Of a DNA stretch of 64,000 nt, positions 8,133 through 16,651 are shown one piece after another; position 1 is the stretch's first letter, and each line of letters opens with the position of its first letter. The notes beneath the pieces are model-generated. The model did no database searches, had not been told where the DNA came from, and saw only the letters and a program-made list of their open reading frames with translations. The stretch covers positions 620,001 through 684,000 of the forward strand of contig LT549889.1 in NCBI GenBank assembly GCA_900078775.1, read 5' to 3'. This DNA comes from Mycolicibacterium aurum. Its GTDB lineage: Bacteria > Actinomycetota > Actinomycetes > Mycobacteriales > Mycobacteriaceae. Position numbers and translations under genes: made by a program.

Positions 8133-8645
8133 TTACTGCGCAAGCGATGCCGGGTCGAATCCCTCGACCCAGTACTCCGGTGTGACGATCGGTAGGCCGA
8201 GCTCCTGCAGCACCGGGGTGTCGTTCCAATAGGTGGTTTCGCGGGCGATCTTCCCCTCGGAATCCAGGTGATGCCAGGTGATTCCACGGGTGGTCAAGGT
8301 CTTGCCGCCGGTCGGGACCCCACGGAAGGTCTCCAGCCCCTCGCCGGTCCAGTCCCACAGGATGACCACGGCGGGCGCGCCGTTGACCCCGGCGAGCTGG
8401 AACGCCTCGTTCGCGGTGAAGGTGTGGACACCGGCGCCGTTGCGAGGATCCTTGTTGGCGAACGGTGCCAGACGGGGCCGGAGTTCGTCCTTGGTGATGG
8501 CGGTGTCGATCACATGATCGGAGTCGGCGTGGTCGTCGTAGACCATGTCGTCGGCATACAGGTCAACCGCCGCGTCGGTATCGGTGGTCAGCGAGTTCGC
8601 CCAGCGGGCGGCATGCTGCGCGGCCAAATTGGTGTCTAGGCTCAT
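8133..8645 (-). CDS. SnoaL-like (NTF2-fold) protein, first copy
   Basis: A 170-residue NTF2-fold protein with family features YADDMVYDDHADSDHVIDTA near residue 30, a central VVILWDWTGEG strand and RGITWHHLDSEGKIARETTYWN. SnoaL-like proteins act as isomerases, cyclases, hydroxylases or binding proteins. ATG 8645 is preferred over ATG 8651 because the AGGG ribosome site then has a workable spacing. It is paralogous to the next gene upstream (shared RGITxHxxDxxGxIxREExxW). A pair like this suggests a heterodimer or two related steps on a ring- or enone-containing intermediate. Confidence 0.82.
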   Translation of the reverse strand: MSLDTNLAAQHAARWANSLTTDTDAAVDLYADDMVYDDHADSDHVIDTAITKDELRPRLAPFANKDPRNGAGVHTFTANEAFQLAGVNGAPAVVILWDWTGEGLETFRGVPTGGKTLTTRGITWHHLDSEGKIARETTYWNDTPVLQELGLPIVTPEYWVEGFDPASLAQ

Positions 8646-8656
8646 TGTCATCCCTT

Positions 8657-9109
8657 TCAGACCAGTGCCGATATCTTGGCCACCGCGGTCGGATCCACCG
8701 GCAGGCCGAGCTCGCTGACCGCGGTCGACACGTCCCAGAAGCTCTCCTCGCGCTTGATGAGGCCGTCGGCGTCGTAGATGTGGAAAGTGATCCCGCGAGC
8801 GCCGGGGACCTTGCCATTGGTGGGCACACCGACGAACGCGCCGGCCGTGGGGGCCTGCCAGGTCCACCGGTAGATCGCGGCGCGCTCGTCGCCGACGACC
8901 TCGTCGATGCGGAAGTTGTTGATACCGATGCCATTCCCGGTGTCGGCATTGGCATAGGGCGCGAACACCCGGAGCAATTCTTCTCTGGAGGTGATCGACT
9001 GTCCGAGGATCGGATCCTCGAAGAGAAAGTCGTCGGCATAGAGCGCGACGACAGCCTCGGGGCTTTCCCGGAAGGCTTTAAGCCATTTGACCGCAAATGT
9101 GTGACTCAT
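8657..9109 (-). CDS. SnoaL-like (NTF2-fold) protein, second copy
   Basis: A 150-residue paralogue of the downstream gene, with VVALYADDFLFEDPI near the N-terminus and ARGITFHIYDADGLIKREES in the C-terminal half. It is the first gene of the leftward operon that runs to the flavin reductase at 4004. ATG 9109 has a GAGG-type site shortly upstream. Function beyond the NTF2 fold is unknown. Its promoter region is shared with the divergent acyl-CoA-dehydrogenase-like gene and holds a 14-bp palindrome. Confidence 0.82.
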   Translation of the reverse strand: MSHTFAVKWLKAFRESPEAVVALYADDFLFEDPILGQSITSREELLRVFAPYANADTGNGIGINNFRIDEVVGDERAAIYRWTWQAPTAGAFVGVPTNGKVPGARGITFHIYDADGLIKREESFWDVSTAVSELGLPVDPTAVAKISALV

Positions 9110-9163
9110 GAACAGCTCCTCTCCGTCGCAGCTCGTGCACGACGGATCCGACGCTATGGAACT

Positions 9164-9177
9164 GTGGCGTGCGCCAC
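9164..9177. promoter_or_regulatory. Palindrome in the divergent SnoaL/acyl-CoA dehydrogenase intergenic region
   Basis: GTGGCG and CGCCAC are perfect arms around TG, inside the 256-bp gap 9110-9365 between divergent genes. A weak G/C hairpin (9209-9224) is the only other structure I see there. The palindrome may be an operator serving both promoters. Confidence 0.4.
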
Positions 9178-9365
9178 GACTACCGCCGGGAGGAAACGGA
9201 CTGCCCCATGGGGGGAGACCCCCACTGTGCTGGTCCGCCGAGGTGGCGTTGACCTGCACGGCTTTCCCCCGAAGCTGGACTCAGTTACCCCCTGCGAGGG
9301 GTGTGGCGCAGGGCATATCTGGAGCAGCATCGAAGGCGATTCGCGGCACCATCGAGGGAGTGACA

Positions 9366-10607
9366 ATGCTGGAACAGGATTTGACCGACGACGAATTCGA
9401 GCCCTACTTCGCCAAGGCGCAGGAAGTTTCGCAGTTCTTCAGAGAGATCGGCCCGAAATACGACAAGGAGAACACCTTCGCCTATCCGTCGATCGAGGTA
9501 TTCAAGAATTCGGGACTCGGCGCGCTGCCGGTGCCGAAGGCATTCGGCGGTGCGGGCGCCAACATCCTGCAGGTCTCCAAGGTGGTTTCCGAGCTGTCCA
9601 AGGGCGACTCGGCGATCACGCTGGCCTACAACATGCACTACATCATGGTCGGCATCGCCGGAAACCTGATGAGTGAGGAGCAGAACCGGTACTGGCTGGG
9701 GCGGATCGCCGACGGTGAGCTGATGTTCGGCCCGTTCTCCGAGCAGCGCGCCGGCTTCTCCGGCCTGGCCGATATGCAGGCTGTTCCGCAGCCCGGCGGC
9801 GGCTGGCGACTGTACGGCAAGAAGACATGGGGCACGCTGTGCGAGGCGGCCTCCATCATCACCACCAACGCCACCGAGACCGACGCCGACGGCAATCTGC
9901 CGGAGACCTTCGACGAACGCGTCGCCGCGGAGAAGCTGTTCATCGGTGATTTCACGGTGGACGAGAACGGTGTCGGTGACGGTATCCGGATCGAGAAGAC
10001 CTGGAACGCGGTGGGCATGCATGCCACCGGAACCCAGACCATCGTCTTCGACGGGTACTTCGTCCCCGAGGACGGTTTCGTATCGCATTGGCGTTCCGGG
10101 GCATTCGGTGTCTTGGAGTGGGCATCGCTGATGTTCGCCTCCATCTACCTCGGCATGCAGCAGCGCATCCTCGAAGAATCCGTCGCCGCGCTCTCCAAGA
10201 AGCATCTGGGCGCGACGTTCGGCGCGATCGTCGCGGCCGACACCGAGGTCAAGAACGTCGGCCACATCATCGACGGCATCGGGGACATGGCTTCCCGCGT
10301 CGAATGGTCACGGCGGGTGCTCTACCAGACCTGCCAGGATCTCATCGACGGCAAGGACAAGCTGTGGGCGCCGGAACTTCGCTTCCCCTACCTCGGCCTG
10401 GCCAAGACCTTCATCGCCGACAACGTGATGCACATGTCACGGCACGCGATGAGCATGGCCGGGGGATCGTCCTTCCGCGCCGGCACCATCTTCGAGCGGC
10501 TCTACCGTGATTCGGCGGCCTCGATGTTCCAGCCGCTCAACGCCGATCAGACCCGCACCTACGTCGGCCAGTTCCTGCTGGAATCGGCTGCCGCACAACA
10601 GAGCTAA
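9366..10607 (+). CDS. Acyl-CoA dehydrogenase family protein
   Basis: A 413-residue flavoprotein of the acyl-CoA dehydrogenase fold. Family stretches are LGALPVPKAFGGAGA, ITLAYNMHYIMVG, RIEKTWNAVGMHATGTQTIV, and the C-terminal RLYRDSAASMFQPLNADQTR. The C-terminal region and the HATGTQ motif resemble members that act as flavin-dependent monooxygenases or as dehydrogenases in sterol and terpenoid catabolism. I do not see a clear catalytic glutamate in the usual place, but cannot settle this by eye. Starts at ATG 9366 behind GAGGGAG. Its stop overlaps the stop of the convergent gene by 4 bp. Confidence 0.88.
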   Translation: MLEQDLTDDEFEPYFAKAQEVSQFFREIGPKYDKENTFAYPSIEVFKNSGLGALPVPKAFGGAGANILQVSKVVSELSKGDSAITLAYNMHYIMVGIAGNLMSEEQNRYWLGRIADGELMFGPFSEQRAGFSGLADMQAVPQPGGGWRLYGKKTWGTLCEAASIITTNATETDADGNLPETFDERVAAEKLFIGDFTVDENGVGDGIRIEKTWNAVGMHATGTQTIVFDGYFVPEDGFVSHWRSGAFGVLEWASLMFASIYLGMQQRILEESVAALSKKHLGATFGAIVAADTEVKNVGHIIDGIGDMASRVEWSRRVLYQTCQDLIDGKDKLWAPELRFPYLGLAKTFIADNVMHMSRHAMSMAGGSSFRAGTIFERLYRDSAASMFQPLNADQTRTYVGQFLLESAAAQQS

Positions 10608-11644
10608 CGACCGGCCACCTTCACCCCCTCGACGATGTCCGCACGGACGGCATCGTCGAGGGGGTAAGGCGTGTAGAGGGTGAAACGGTCGATGAGACCA
10701 CCGAAGCGCGACACGATCTGAGCGCCGACCTTGTCCGGCTCGCCGACCACGGCGAAGGTGCCGAGCATCTCGTCGTCGATCAGCGACGTCATGTCCGCCC
10801 ACTTTCCGGCCTTGGACAGGGTATGTAGCTCGGTGTGCAGGTCGCCCCAGCCATGCAGGTCCAGCACACCGCGGTAGGCCGGGGTGGCGCCGTAGAACGC
10901 GATCTGTCGGCGCACCTGGCCGGCGGCATCCTCGAACTCGCGCTCGGTACCGCCGGTGACGACCAGACCCGGATATACGGCGGTGAAATCGGCGCGGCCA
11001 CGCCCCGAGCTCGCCAGACCGGCCTCGACCAGCGGCATCGTGGTTTCTTCCAGATAGCGCTGCGTGGTGAACCCGTGCACCAGGAGCCCGTCGGCCACCT
11101 CGGCGGCCACCGTGGTCATCCGCGGCCCGACCGCGGCCACCATCACCCGCGGTGTCCCGTGCGGGTTGGGCTCCGGACTGAACATGGGGGTCATCAGAGT
11201 GTGCCGGTAGTGCCTGCCCTCGAACTGCAGCTTCTCTCCGGTCTGCCAGGATCGCCAGATCGCCTGGAGGGCAAGGATGTACTCGCGCATCCGGTCGGCG
11301 GGGGCGGACCAGGGCATGCTGAACCGGCGCTCGATATGGGGTTGAATCTGCGAGCCCAGTCCGAGTACGAAACGTCCGCGACTGAAGGTGTTCAGATCGT
11401 TGGCCGCCGCGGCGGTGGTCATCGGGCTACGGGCGAACGCCACGGCCACCGCGGTGCCGATCTGCAAAGTCGACGTCTGCGCCGCGGCCATGACCAATGG
11501 CAGGAACGGGTCCCGGCTCACCTCGGTGGACCACACGCCGTCGAAGCCGAGTTGCTCGGCGAGACGTACCTGGTCGGCGAGAACTTCCAGGTCTGCGCCG
11601 CCGGTGCCGTCGATGGATCCGCCGATGTTGACATCAATCCTCAT
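10604..11644 (-). CDS. LLM-class F420-dependent oxidoreductase (TIGR03617-like)
   Basis: A 346-residue TIM-barrel protein of the luciferase-like family. N-terminal EQLGFDGVWSTEV, GTAVAVAFARSPM, GRFVLGLGSQIQPHIERRF and the late block IAFYGATPAYRGVLDLHGWG identify the mycobacterial subgroup usually annotated as TIGR03617. Such proteins are predicted to use reduced F420 or flavin; substrates are unassigned. A clear paralogue lies at 50298-51341 with the same HGWGDL and LSK-G-WA-M blocks. It converges on the acyl-CoA dehydrogenase gene and is divergent from the AveC-like membrane protein. Confidence 0.9.
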   Translation of the reverse strand: MRIDVNIGGSIDGTGGADLEVLADQVRLAEQLGFDGVWSTEVSRDPFLPLVMAAAQTSTLQIGTAVAVAFARSPMTTAAAANDLNTFSRGRFVLGLGSQIQPHIERRFSMPWSAPADRMREYILALQAIWRSWQTGEKLQFEGRHYRHTLMTPMFSPEPNPHGTPRVMVAAVGPRMTTVAAEVADGLLVHGFTTQRYLEETTMPLVEAGLASSGRGRADFTAVYPGLVVTGGTEREFEDAAGQVRRQIAFYGATPAYRGVLDLHGWGDLHTELHTLSKAGKWADMTSLIDDEMLGTFAVVGEPDKVGAQIVSRFGGLIDRFTLYTPYPLDDAVRADIVEGVKVAGR

Positions 11645-11803
11645 TCACACACCTTCGCAGGGCCGGCCGGATCGACAAACCGTTTCACCCCCGCGGGAGG
11701 ACGCAGATCCCCCGAATGGCCATGTAGGCGCCGCGTCGCGGTGCGTACTGTGCGCTGGAGCACATGGTGTGCAATGGGGCCGCCTGGATCCGAGGAGGAT
11801 GTC

Positions 11804-12661
11804 GTGGGACGTATGCCGGACGATGTGATGCAGCATGAGTTGGACTTGTTGTGGCAGAACATCTTCACCTGGGTGAGCTGGGGAATCGTCGCCGTGATGA
11901 TCGTCATCGCGATTCAGATGGGCCGCACCCAGCGCACCCCGTTCTATCTCGTCGCGATACTCGCTGCCGGTGTGGCGGCCTACGCAGAGCCGATATATGA
12001 CGTCGCGTTCGACCTGTGGTTCTACGACGCCCACGCCAACGGTGAGCCGGGTGCCGGATTCATGCACTTCTCCGCATTCGGTGTGGTGCAACCGGTTTGG
12101 ACGCACAGCGGTTACATCATCCTCTACGCGACCGCATGCCTGTACGCCGGCCGTCGCATCTACGAGGGTCGACTGGGGCGGCGCGGCCTGTTCGTGATCT
12201 GGGGCGCCGAGGTAGCGGCATCCTGCCTGTTCGAGATCATCGGGACCGGCACGAACGTCTACACCTACTACGGTCCGTTCGTCCTGCGGATCTGGAACTA
12301 CCCGTTGGTGATCGGTGTCCTGGAGGGGACCCAGGTCATCCTGTTCACCGTGGTCGCGGTGCTGGTCTGGCGCAAGGCTGCCACCGCCTGGGGTGTGCTC
12401 AGCCTGTTCGTCGTCTTCCCGATGACCTTCTTCGCCGCGAACTTCGGTATCGGGTTCCCGGTGATCATCGCCATGCATCTGGACAACGGCCACGCCACCG
12501 AATCGCTGATCTGGGCGGCGACCCTGTTCACGATCGGCCTGTGTGCGTTCGTGGTGTACGGGCTCAGCAGGTTCCTTCCGGAGCCGGCAACGCCGTCGGT
12601 GCGGCCGGTCGGTGGGGAGGCTGCGGCATCGGACGCCCGCGACGGTGTCCGGGCCGGCTGA
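11804..12661 (+). CDS. AveC-like (spirocyclase family) integral membrane protein
   Basis: A 285-residue polytopic membrane protein with about seven hydrophobic segments. It matches proteins annotated as AveC-family spirocyclase in mycobacteria, including the conserved aromatic segment around YAEPIYDVAFDLWFYD and a central GTGTNVYTYYGPF. AveC itself shapes the spiroketal of avermectin; in mycobacteria the role is unknown, and the fold may simply bind hydrophobic substrates. GTG 11804 is chosen because GAGGAGG (11792-11798) sits 5 bp upstream. A strong hairpin follows the stop. Confidence 0.78.
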   Translation: MGRMPDDVMQHELDLLWQNIFTWVSWGIVAVMIVIAIQMGRTQRTPFYLVAILAAGVAAYAEPIYDVAFDLWFYDAHANGEPGAGFMHFSAFGVVQPVWTHSGYIILYATACLYAGRRIYEGRLGRRGLFVIWGAEVAASCLFEIIGTGTNVYTYYGPFVLRIWNYPLVIGVLEGTQVILFTVVAVLVWRKAATAWGVLSLFVVFPMTFFAANFGIGFPVIIAMHLDNGHATESLIWAATLFTIGLCAFVVYGLSRFLPEPATPSVRPVGGEAAASDARDGVRAG

Positions 12662-12680
12662 CTCAGCCGCGCTGATCGGC

Positions 12681-12717
12681 GACTGCGCTGCACTGAAAAC
12701 CTCAGTGCAGCGCAGTC
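12681..12717. terminator. Bidirectional hairpin terminator
   Basis: A perfect 15-bp stem (12681-12695 with 12703-12717, arm GACTGCGCTGCACTG) closes a 7-nt loop (AAAACCT). It lies between the convergent AveC-like and TetR genes. There is no T-run on either strand, as in many mycobacterial hairpin terminators. Confidence 0.75.
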
Positions 12718-12727
12718 TGCGTTCCGG

Positions 12728-13375
12728 TCACCTTTGGAGGCCGAGGATCGCCCGGGCCGATTCGGTGAGCAGCGCCCGCAGCCGGTCCTCGGGGAGGCCT
12801 ACATTGTGGAACAGCGGGGACTGGATGGCCCCGATCACGGCATGCACGACGGTACGGGCCTCGGTATCGGTCCAGTCCGCGTGTAGTTCATTGACGAGGT
12901 GCACCCATCCTTCGAGGTAGATCCGTTGTTTGCGGCGCAGCCGGCGACGGTCCTCCTCGGGCACATTGTTGATCTCGTTGTAGTAGACCTGGGCGAGCTC
13001 ACGGTCGCCGACCACGAACTCCACCTGGCCGGCGATCAGCCGGTCGAGGGCGGTGCGCAGGTCGGCAACGGCATCGAGGGTGGTGGCTTCCTCCCGAAGC
13101 AGCTCGTCGATCACTCGGTCGAAAAGGGCGACCAGAATCGCCGATTTACTGTCGAAATGGCGGTATATACCGGAGCCCGTGATACCGGCTGCGGCGCCGA
13201 TCTCGGCCATGGAAACAGCATGAAATCCCTTCCGGGCGACGAGATCTGCCGCAGCAGCCATGATTCGGCTCTTGCGTTCGGGGTCCCGGGTACGGGCGGG
13301 TGCGTCGGCGGTTCTGGGAATGTCCGGACCTCCAAGTGAATGGGCGTTAGCGAGCCGCGGCTGATCAACTGGCAC
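12728..13375 (-). CDS. TetR-family transcriptional regulator
   Basis: A TetR repressor of up to 215 residues. The N-terminal DNA-binding helices are RIMAAAADLVARKGFHAVSM, then IGAAAGITGSGIYRHFDSKS; the rest is a helical ligand-binding domain. It is divergent from the Mce operon and is the obvious candidate for its repressor. The start is uncertain: GTG 13375 has no ribosome site, while TTGGAGG (13335-13329) lies 7 nt before an in-frame ATT at 13321, which would give a 197-residue protein beginning IPRTADAPAR. The frame given is the longest with an accepted start codon. Confidence 0.85.
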   Translation of the reverse strand: MPVDQPRLANAHSLGGPDIPRTADAPARTRDPERKSRIMAAAADLVARKGFHAVSMAEIGAAAGITGSGIYRHFDSKSAILVALFDRVIDELLREEATTLDAVADLRTALDRLIAGQVEFVVGDRELAQVYYNEINNVPEEDRRRLRRKQRIYLEGWVHLVNELHADWTDTEARTVVHAVIGAIQSPLFHNVGLPEDRLRALLTESARAILGLQR

Positions 13376-13656
13376 TCTGATCTTGCTGCAGTGAACAGTG
13401 GATTGCTAGCGATCGGATGTAATAAGTCCCGACTGGGTGACCGGTGCTGCACGGATACCGGCACTGTGAACTGGATTACGGTCCGAAAGGGGGAGCTTTA
13501 TACCTCTAAGTGGAGCAGTGTCGGGGGCACCCTGATCGTTACCTTCTAGCAATGTTGTCCGTAAGGGTGCGCGACGAGTCCGCAAATCGCGATGACCTCT
13601 CACTTAGGCCGTCTTACTTGATTTCTCGGCCATCCGGGCAACGGGAGGTCTAGAAC
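13376..13656. promoter_or_regulatory. Divergent intergenic region between the TetR gene and the mce operon
   Basis: 281 bp without a gene. CTAAGTG near 13507 and its complement CACTTAG near 13600 form widely spaced inverted arms; both resemble the CTAAGTGG end of the operator at 481-505. GGGAGG at 13643-13648 is the ribosome site of the first operon gene. I see no confident -35/-10 pair. Confidence 0.4.
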
Positions 13657-14424
13657 GTGGGAATGACGCTGGCTACCAAGCCACTCGGCGCGCTCGGCGG
13701 CTTCTTCGCCATGTCGATCGACACCTTCGCCGCGATGTTCAGGCCGCCGTTCGCCTGGCACGAGTACGTACTGCAGACCTGGTTCGTGGCGCGGGTGTCC
13801 GTGCTGCCTGCGCTGATGCTGACCTTGCCCTATTCCGTGCTGCTGGTGTTCACCTTCAACATCCTGCTCACCGAGTTCGGTGCCTCCGACTTCGCGGGCA
13901 CCGGGGCGGCGATCGGCACGGTCAATCAGATCGGACCGATTGTCACCGTGCTGGTGGTGTCCGGCGCGGGATCCACCGCGATGTGCGCAGACCTGGGGGC
14001 CCGCACCATCCGGGAGGAACTCGACGCGATGAGAGTGATGGGCATCAATCCCATCCAGGCCCTGGTGGTGCCTCGTGTGCTGGCCGCGACCACCGTCGCG
14101 CTGGCCCTGGCCTCGACGGTGATCATCTTCGGTCTCGCGGGCGCGTTCTTGTTCTGCGTCTTCATCCAGCACGTGTCGGCCGGTGCGTTCATTGCCGGAC
14201 TGACCCTGCTCACCGGCATCGCCGACGTGGTCGTCGCGTTGATCAAGGCCGCCTTGTTCGGTCTGGCCGCCGGGCTGATCGCATGCTACAAGGGGACCTC
14301 GGTAGCGGGCGGCCCGGCCGGCGTCGGCAACGCCGTCAACGAGACCGTGGTGTTCACGTTCATGGTGTTGTTCGCCATCAATGTGATCGTCACCGCCGTC
14401 GGCATTCAGTTCACGGTGCAGTGA
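13657..14424 (+). CDS. MCE-associated ABC permease, YrbE A-type
   Basis: A 255-residue MlaE/YrbE-family membrane permease forming the inner-membrane pore of the Mce lipid importer together with the next gene. It has about five hydrophobic segments and the family EQDDAMRVMG-type cytoplasmic loop, seen here as IREELDAMRVMGINPIQALV, which contacts the ATPase (MceG, encoded elsewhere). GTG 13657 is preferred, 8 bp after GGGAGG. It starts the yrbE-mce operon; the TetR gene lies divergently upstream. Confidence 0.93.
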   Translation: MGMTLATKPLGALGGFFAMSIDTFAAMFRPPFAWHEYVLQTWFVARVSVLPALMLTLPYSVLLVFTFNILLTEFGASDFAGTGAAIGTVNQIGPIVTVLVVSGAGSTAMCADLGARTIREELDAMRVMGINPIQALVVPRVLAATTVALALASTVIIFGLAGAFLFCVFIQHVSAGAFIAGLTLLTGIADVVVALIKAALFGLAAGLIACYKGTSVAGGPAGVGNAVNETVVFTFMVLFAINVIVTAVGIQFTVQ

Positions 14425-14425
14425 C

Positions 14426-15292
14426 GTGGCGGCCACCATGACGGGAACGGCACCCACTCGGCTCCAGGCGCGGATGCGGCGCATGGCCGGCGGCACCGTC
14501 GCCGGCTGGAACAAGCTGGGCGATCAGGCGCGCTTCTTCGGGATGACCATCGGGTCGATCCCCGAGGCGGTCCGCCGCTATCCGGGTGAGCTGCTGCGGC
14601 TGATCGCCCAGATGGGTTTGGGCACAGGCGCACTCGCAGTGGTCGGCGGGACCGTGGCGATCGTGGGCTTCTTGACCATGACCACCGGTGCATTGGTCGC
14701 GGTGCAGGGCTACAACCAGCTCGCGTCGGTGGGTGTGGAGGCTCTCACCGGGTTCACGTCGGCGTTCTTCAATGTCCGGTTGATCGTGCCCGGGACCACC
14801 GCGATCGCGTTGTCGGCCACCATCGGCGCCGGAGCCACCGCGCAGCTGGGCGCGATGCGCATCAACGAAGAGATCGACGCGTTGGAGGTCATCGGTATCC
14901 GCGCTGTCGCCTACCTGGCCGCGACGCGGGTGCTCGCGGGTGTCATCGTGGTGATTCCGCTGTACTGCATCGCCGTCATGATGGCCTTCCTCGCTGCCCG
15001 GGTCGGCACCACGGTGATCTACGGCCAGGGTTCAGGGGTGTACGACCACTACTTCAACACCTTCCTGAACCCGACCGATCTGGTGTGGTCCTTCCTGCAG
15101 TCCGTGGCGATCACTGTGGTGATCATGCTGGTCCACACCTACTACGGCTTCCACGCCGGCGGTGGCCCCGCTGGCGTGGGGGAGGCCGTCGGGCGTGCGG
15201 TTCGTACATCCATGGTCGTTGCTGCGCTGGAGATCGTGATGATCTCGCTGGCGATCTACGGCCAGTCCGGCAACTTCAATCTGGCGGGATGA
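14426..15292 (+). CDS. MCE-associated ABC permease, YrbE B-type
   Basis: A 288-residue second permease subunit with the conserved loop INEEIDALEVIGIRAVAYLA and late HAGGGPAGVGEAVGRAVRTS. The GTG at 14426 is one base after the preceding stop; ATG 14438 is the alternative start. It pairs with the preceding protein as the transmembrane core of an Mce importer for hydrophobic molecules. Confidence 0.93.
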   Translation: MAATMTGTAPTRLQARMRRMAGGTVAGWNKLGDQARFFGMTIGSIPEAVRRYPGELLRLIAQMGLGTGALAVVGGTVAIVGFLTMTTGALVAVQGYNQLASVGVEALTGFTSAFFNVRLIVPGTTAIALSATIGAGATAQLGAMRINEEIDALEVIGIRAVAYLAATRVLAGVIVVIPLYCIAVMMAFLAARVGTTVIYGQGSGVYDHYFNTFLNPTDLVWSFLQSVAITVVIMLVHTYYGFHAGGGPAGVGEAVGRAVRTSMVVAALEIVMISLAIYGQSGNFNLAG

Positions 15293-15295
15293 TCG

Positions 15296-16651
15296 GTGAA
15301 CAGGAAACCCGGTGACCACCGGCTGCACAGCGGGTGGTGGGCGTTGATCATGGTGAGCACCCTGGTGCTGTTCGTGGCGGCGACTGCCGCTGCCTTCAGT
15401 GGCACCTTCCGGTCCTTCGTGCCGGTGACCTTGACCGCGGATCGGGCGGGCCTGGTGATGGAGAACGGTGCCCGGGTCAAGATGCGTGGAGTTCAGGTCG
15501 GCCGCGTCGGCGGCATCGAAGGCGGTAACGGACCGGTCAAGCTCCGTCTGGAGATCGATCCGGGTCAGATCGCGCGTATCCCCGCGAACGTCGAGGCGCA
15601 GATATCGGTGACCACAGCGTTCGGCGCGAAATTCGTCGACCTCGTGCCGCCGGAGCTCCCGAGCGCCGAACGGCTCTCCGCCGGCGCCGTTTTGACGTCG
15701 CGAAACGTCACCACCGAGGTGAACACGGTGTTCGAGAACATCGTCGACCTGTTGGACATGGTGGACCCGGCCAAGGTGAACGCAGTCCTGTCGGCCATCG
15801 CGGACGCGGTTCGCGGCCAGGGGCCGCGGATGGGTGAGGCCACCACGGCGCTCAATGATGTGCTGACCGAGGTCAATGCCCGCAGCGAGACGATGCACCA
15901 GGATTGGCGTTCCTTCAAGGGTTTCAACGACGCCTACTCCGCCGTCGCCGATGACATCGTCTCGATCATCGACTCGGCCAGCACGACAGCATCCACCGTG
16001 GTCGGACACAGCGCCGCGCTGGATTCGTTGTTGCTCAACGTGACCGGGTTCGCGGAAACGGGCACCAACCTGTTGGCGACGAGCAAGGACAGCTTCATCG
16101 AGGCGGTCAACACCTTCGCGCCGACCACTGCGCTGCTGCACAAGTACAACCCGATCTACACCTGTACCCTGCAGGGCTCGACCTGGTTCCTGGAGCACGG
16201 CGGCTGGGACATCTGGGGAGGCGCCAACGGGAAGTCGATCCAACTCGACATCGCGCTGCTCGGCGGCAACGACCCCTACAAGTTCCCGCAGAACTTGCCC
16301 ATCATCGCCGCCAAGGGCGGTCCGGGCGGACAACCGGGCTGCGGCTCACTACCCGACGCGACGAAGAACTTCCCCGTGCGTCAGCTCGTGACCAACACCG
16401 GTTGGGGAACCGGGGTCGACTTCCGGCCGAACCCCGGTATCGGAAATCCGTGCTGGGCCAACTTCTTCCCGGCCACCCGCGCAGTGCCCGAACAACCGAG
16501 CATCAGGCAGTGCCTGCCCGGACCCGCGATCGGCCCCGTCCCGTACCCCGGTGCGCCTCCGTACGGTGCGGCGCTGTACGGGCCCGGCGGGACTCCACTC
16601 TGGCCCGGGATCCCCCCGGCACCGGCACCGGAAGGAGTCCCGGCACCATGA
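15296..16651 (+). CDS. Mce family protein, MceA position
   Basis: A 451-residue substrate-binding/channel component with an N-terminal membrane anchor (WWALIMVSTLVLFVAATAAA), then the MCE domain (about residues 40-120, with ARVKMRGVQVGRVGGIEGG) and a helical region that in related systems builds a periplasmic tunnel. The C-terminus is proline-rich (PGTPLW and PPAPAPEGVPAP style). GTG 15296 follows the previous stop by 3 bp; the stop overlaps the next start as ATGA. The substrate class cannot be assigned from sequence: it is not evidently a sterol (mce4) locus, since the usual sterol genes are absent nearby. Confidence 0.92.
   Translation: MNRKPGDHRLHSGWWALIMVSTLVLFVAATAAAFSGTFRSFVPVTLTADRAGLVMENGARVKMRGVQVGRVGGIEGGNGPVKLRLEIDPGQIARIPANVEAQISVTTAFGAKFVDLVPPELPSAERLSAGAVLTSRNVTTEVNTVFENIVDLLDMVDPAKVNAVLSAIADAVRGQGPRMGEATTALNDVLTEVNARSETMHQDWRSFKGFNDAYSAVADDIVSIIDSASTTASTVVGHSAALDSLLLNVTGFAETGTNLLATSKDSFIEAVNTFAPTTALLHKYNPIYTCTLQGSTWFLEHGGWDIWGGANGKSIQLDIALLGGNDPYKFPQNLPIIAAKGGPGGQPGCGSLPDATKNFPVRQLVTNTGWGTGVDFRPNPGIGNPCWANFFPATRAVPEQPSIRQCLPGPAIGPVPYPGAPPYGAALYGPGGTPLWPGIPPAPAPEGVPAP

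Noticed and set aside
9209..9224. TGGGGG-GAGA-CCCCCA hairpin in the leader of the acyl-CoA dehydrogenase-like gene
   Set aside because: A 6-bp G/C hairpin occurs easily by chance here, lacks a T-run and is far from the start codon; no function can be supported.
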